Position numbers and translations under genes: made by a program
Notes under the pieces: generated by a model
Seen by the model: the letters and a program-made list of their open reading frames with translations, nothing else
Databases searched by the model: none
What the model was told of the DNA's origin: nothing
NCBI RefSeq assembly: GCF_003060825.1
Contig: NZ_CP028922.1
Location: forward strand, 449,001 to 513,000
Length of the DNA: 64,000 nucleotides
DNA from: Paenibacillus sp. CAA11
GTDB taxonomy: Bacteria > Bacillota > Bacilli > Paenibacillales > Paenibacillaceae
Direction of reading: 5' to 3'
Part shown: piece by piece, positions 61,404 through 64,000 of the stretch
Layout: each line of letters opens with the position of its first letter
Numbering within the stretch: position 1 is the first letter of the stretch

Positions 61404-62441
61404 TCACTTCTTCTGCACGGCGAACATGGACGATTCCCGAACCATCAAGCGGTGGGGAATGATATGTCTTGTCGGCAGAGACTGCTTGCTGTCTTCCTGC
61501 TGAATGCTCTGAATCAGTACTTGAGAAGCGGTATAACCCAGATGGTAGATTCCGATATCAATACTGCTAATCGGCGGCGTAGACAGCTCCGCGATCGGAA
61601 TATTGTTAAAGCTCACAAGACAAATGTCTTCCGGAACCTTGAACTTCAGCTCATGCAGCCCGCGCAGTACGCCCAGCGACACCATGTCGTCGACCACGAC
61701 CAGCGCTGTTGGACGATGCGGCAGACTCATGATGAAAGACATTGCCCGGTAGCCGCTCTCCTGAAGGAACTCACCTTCTACAATCCACTCTTGGCGGGTC
61801 TCAAGTCCGGCGTCACTCAGCGCTTTGCGGTAGCCTTCCATCCGGTCTTTGGAGACAACAAGATTCGGCGGACCGCTCACGAAACCAATGCGCTCATGTC
61901 CCATGGAGATGAGGTGCTTGGTGGCGTCATAGGCGGCCTGCACGTTATCGTTATCCACTGTCATAATATCATCATAGCTATCGCTGCGGCCCACGAGGGT
62001 GAACGGATAGTTATTGCTGTGCAGGAAGTCGATCACGGGATCATCCTTCCGGGAATACAGCAGAATAGCCCCGTCCACTCGTCTGCCGCGCAGGAGCCGG
62101 GTCAGAGCTTCAAGCTCTTCCTTCTCGCTTGCTCCAGAGCTTAGCAGCACATCGTAGCCTGAACGGTTGGCCTGTGTAACAATTCCTCGAATCAAATCCA
62201 TATAGAACAGGTTGGAGAACAGTTCTTCTGCCGGCTTCGGCAGGAGTACACAGATGCTGTTGGTTGTCTTTGATACCAGGCTCTTCGCCATGATATTGGG
62301 ATGATAACCGAGCTGCTCCATGATTGCCTTGACTTTTCTTGAGGTTTCGACACTGATTCTGGGATGATTGGACAGTACCCTGGACACGGTGGAGGGCGAT
62401 ACTCCGGCCTTCTTGGCGACATCCTTGATAGTAACAGCCAT
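61404..62441 (-). CDS. LacI-family regulator, MalR-like
   Basis: 345 residues. N-terminal HTH: TIKDVAKKAGVSPSTVSRVL, then SNHPRISVETSRKVKAIMEQ and LGYHPNIMAKSLVSK (hinge). The periplasmic-binding-like effector domain follows (NSICVLLPKPAEELFSNLFY, GHERIGFVSGPPNLVVSKDR, DICLVSFNNIPIAELSTPPI). Length and sequence layout fit MalR-type maltose regulators of Bacillota. Placement next to malP/pgmB and matching operators at 61304 and 62800 support a maltodextrin role. It has AAAGGAGG 7-9 bases upstream of ATG. Confidence 0.88.
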   Translation of the reverse strand: MAVTIKDVAKKAGVSPSTVSRVLSNHPRISVETSRKVKAIMEQLGYHPNIMAKSLVSKTTNSICVLLPKPAEELFSNLFYMDLIRGIVTQANRSGYDVLLSSGASEKEELEALTRLLRGRRVDGAILLYSRKDDPVIDFLHSNNYPFTLVGRSDSYDDIMTVDNDNVQAAYDATKHLISMGHERIGFVSGPPNLVVSKDRMEGYRKALSDAGLETRQEWIVEGEFLQESGYRAMSFIMSLPHRPTALVVVDDMVSLGVLRGLHELKFKVPEDICLVSFNNIPIAELSTPPISSIDIGIYHLGYTASQVLIQSIQQEDSKQSLPTRHIIPHRLMVRESSMFAVQKK

Positions 62442-62730
62442 GAGAAACCTCCTTTATGGAACCGTTTGCTTTCACATTGTAATCTTAATCTAAAGGCTGG
62501 AGAAAGTAAATAGATAATCCAGTGAAACCACAGTATGAAAGGCTAATTGTTCATAAAAAGCTTAAAGATTAAAGCCGTTAGACAGAATGTACACACCAAT
62601 AGGGAAAATAAGGATAAAGCAAATATTCTCAGGAATCACGAGTAATCAAGAGGAAATAGGAGAAATACAACTAATAAGGATAGATGCAAACGATTTACAA
62701 AACCAGGAGATCAGATATAATGCAAATTAA

Positions 62731-62744
62731 ATAAAGCGCTTACT
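62731..62744. promoter_or_regulatory. Candidate CcpA (cre) site
   Basis: ATAAAGCGCTTACT contains AAAGCGCTTAC, which differs at three end positions from the cre consensus TGAAAGCGCTTACA. The location upstream of a starch-degrading enzyme makes carbon catabolite control plausible. Confidence 0.5.
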
Positions 62745-62799
62745 TGGTTGAGGTGGCTCGAGTGCAGCTTAAACCAAGGAAAGAGCTAACCTCAAGATT

Positions 62800-62809
62800 C
62801 AAACGTTTG
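62800..62809. promoter_or_regulatory. Operator of the LacI-type regulator, site 2
   Basis: CAAACGTTTG followed by CGC, identical to site 1 at 61304 when read on the other strand, 89 bases before the GTG start of the pullulanase-type gene. Confidence 0.72.
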
Positions 62810-62897
62810 CGCTATGGAGGAATGGACAGACGTTCTTTTTTGCGTTTGGGGAGACCATGCTTACATTCATGCACGGTGTGAGGAGAGGGGATTACTT

Positions 62898-64000
62898 GTG
62901 TTCATGGGAAAAAGGCGAGTGAAGTGGTTTTCAATGTGGATGGCGTTATTGCTGCTGCTAAGCACGATCGCGGGTTACAGTCCGGCATATGCGCTTGAGG
63001 GCACTGCCGAGCTTGACCCGGCAGTGCTGCAGAGCCCAGTATTTCAGGAGGACGGCTCAGTTCGTGTCACAGGGACTTCGGATTCAAGTCAGCTGTTTAT
63101 CGCTGGGAACTTTAATGGCTGGCAGGAATTCAAGGAGATGGCTCCAGTGGGCAGTTATGCGGATGGGGACACCACCAAGCATGTCTTTTCATACGTTATT
63201 TCAACAGCGGAGATTAGCGGGAGCAACGGTCTGGTGCTGTATAAGTATGCTCCTCAGCCAGCCTGGCACAATGACGAAGGACAAGACAACAGCTTTACGG
63301 ATGCTCTGAACAAGAATCCTCTTCAGGATGGCAACTCCGCTGTTCAGGTTCTGAAGATTGAGTCCTCCGGAGCACCTTGGGCCGCTGGACAGACCGTTCA
63401 ATTGAAAGCGCTTCATGGACAAGCGGAGGGCTCGCCGAAGGATGTGAGCGCAGAAGTGGAGTGGACGACAGATCACGCTATGGTGAAGATTGATTCTCAG
63501 GGTAAGGCAGTGATTGATGCTGCAGCTCCTTCGGGACCCGTGCAGGTGACTGCAGCTTACCAAGGAATCACGGTTCATCAGCAGTTTGAGATTGCCGGAA
63601 CTCCCGATCCGGCTGAGCAGTTCACTTATCGGATTCACTATTATAGGCATGACGGCAAGGCCAGGGATTGGAACCTATGGATCTGGCTTGACGGTAAGGA
63701 TGGCCAAGGCTATTTCTTCGATGAAGGGCAGGACGATCACGGCTTTGCTGTGGCGAACGTGACGCTGCCTGCGTCCAAGATCAACCTGATTACCCGGCTC
63801 AGCACTGCTGGCAATGATTGGCAATCTCAGGAGATGACCCGTTCCTTCCGTATGCCTCAGGGACAGCAGCAGGCGGACCTCTGGCTGCTGCAGGATGATC
63901 CGGCCGTATACAGCCAGCTGCCGGATACCTCTCCTAAGTTCCGCGCAGTACAAGCGGATGCTGTCGATATGCTGAATGCGGAGGCTAGTGCTGAAGTGAC
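62898..64000 (+). CDS. Secreted pullulanase-type alpha-glucanase, N-terminal part (cut by window edge)
   Basis: About 367 residues visible. I place the start at GTG 62898 because GAGAGGGG lies 7 bases upstream; ATG 62904 is two codons later. Signal peptide RRVKWFSMWMALLLLLSTIA ... YSPAYALEG. Next comes a starch-binding-like fold (SSQLFIAGNFNGWQEFKEMA, as in CBM48/E-set units), a bacterial Ig-like repeat (WAAGQTVQLKALHGQAEGSP, VEWTTDHAMVKIDSQGKAVI), then a PUD/CBM41-type module (FTYRIHYYRHDGKARDWNLW, IWLDGKDGQGYFFDEG). CBM41 modules are found in pullulanases. The catalytic domain lies beyond the window. It would make maltodextrins outside the cell for the malP/pgmB pathway. Confidence 0.8.
   Translation, partial: MFMGKRRVKWFSMWMALLLLLSTIAGYSPAYALEGTAELDPAVLQSPVFQEDGSVRVTGTSDSSQLFIAGNFNGWQEFKEMAPVGSYADGDTTKHVFSYVISTAEISGSNGLVLYKYAPQPAWHNDEGQDNSFTDALNKNPLQDGNSAVQVLKIESSGAPWAAGQTVQLKALHGQAEGSPKDVSAEVEWTTDHAMVKIDSQGKAVIDAAAPSGPVQVTAAYQGITVHQQFEIAGTPDPAEQFTYRIHYYRHDGKARDWNLWIWLDGKDGQGYFFDEGQDDHGFAVANVTLPASKINLITRLSTAGNDWQSQEMTRSFRMPQGQQQADLWLLQDDPAVYSQLPDTSPKFRAVQADAVDMLNAEASAEV

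Larger units (their letters stand above)
62442..62897. other. Divergent intergenic region with candidate regulatory sites
   Basis: 456 bases between the minus-strand regulator and the plus-strand pullulanase. It holds a half-operator-like GAACCGTTTGC at 62459-62469, an ATGCAAACGATTTACA site at 62684-62699, a cre-like site at 62731-62744 and the operator at 62800-62809. No coding sequence found. GAGAGGGG at 62883-62890 is the ribosome binding site of the next gene. Confidence 0.5.

Noticed and set aside
1-64000. tRNA, rRNA, insertion sequence or prophage
   Set aside because: No tRNA-like cloverleaf with CCA end, rRNA segment, transposase, integrase or phage structural gene was recognised when reading both strands.

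Overview
The window looks like chromosome from a Paenibacillus-type bacterium (Bacillota). The basis is the gene families: a Tad-like pilus operon next to a Firmicutes-type type VII secretion system (T7SS), copper-amine-oxidase-N stalk proteins, TcyP, a maltose phosphorylase/beta-phosphoglucomutase pair under a LacI-type regulator, strong AAAGGAGG-type ribosome binding sites and common GTG/TTG starts. No rRNA, tRNA, insertion sequence or integrase was recognised. All calls come from reading the sequence; no database search was run.

Layout. 1-10.9 kb: a PhzF-family gene cut by the window edge, decayed fragments, a CPT-like kinase, a WYL regulator with a palindromic upstream site, a GNAT acetyltransferase, the cystine transporter tcyP, small secreted proteins, a TPR receptor overlapping a 39-residue exported peptide gene (a Rap/Phr-like quorum-sensing pair), and an ECF sigma/anti-sigma pair. 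11.1-24.5 kb: one unbroken co-directional run. It starts with Tad/Flp genes (CpaE-like, CpaB-like, a second MinD-like protein, TadA, TadB, TadC, a small pilin-like protein, two membrane-anchored proteins) and continues without a visible terminator into T7SS genes (EsaB/YukD-like, a DUF5050-like propeller, EssC, two WXG100 proteins). EsaA, EssA and EssB are not visible. 24.7-29.2 kb: two paralogous stalk-domain secreted proteins and a 922-residue exported protein.

29.2-42.6 kb: T7SS effector territory. Two effectors share an N-terminal helical targeting domain ending in a YxxxE motif. One is a cell-wall hydrolase (two peptidoglycan-binding repeats, C39-like peptidase, T4-type lysozyme) followed by two lipoproteins. 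The other is a polymorphic toxin. Downstream lies a cassette array: immunity genes, each followed by a near-identical hairpin, then a decayed copy of the toxin's conserved middle region, then a different toxin tail (one EndoU-like) and another immunity gene (SUKH-type and others).

42.6-55.3 kb: endonuclease V, then a complete type I-C CRISPR-Cas locus (cas3-cas5-cas8c-cas7-cas4-cas1-cas2). It is flanked by two arrays that point outward and are driven by homologous leaders in inverted orientation. 55.5-58 kb: an ABC transporter of the lantibiotic/bacitracin self-protection type. 58.2-64 kb: maltose phosphorylase, beta-phosphoglucomutase and a LacI-family regulator on the minus strand, then the start of a secreted pullulanase-type enzyme on the plus strand. 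Identical CAAACGTTTG operators suggest the maltodextrin genes are co-regulated.
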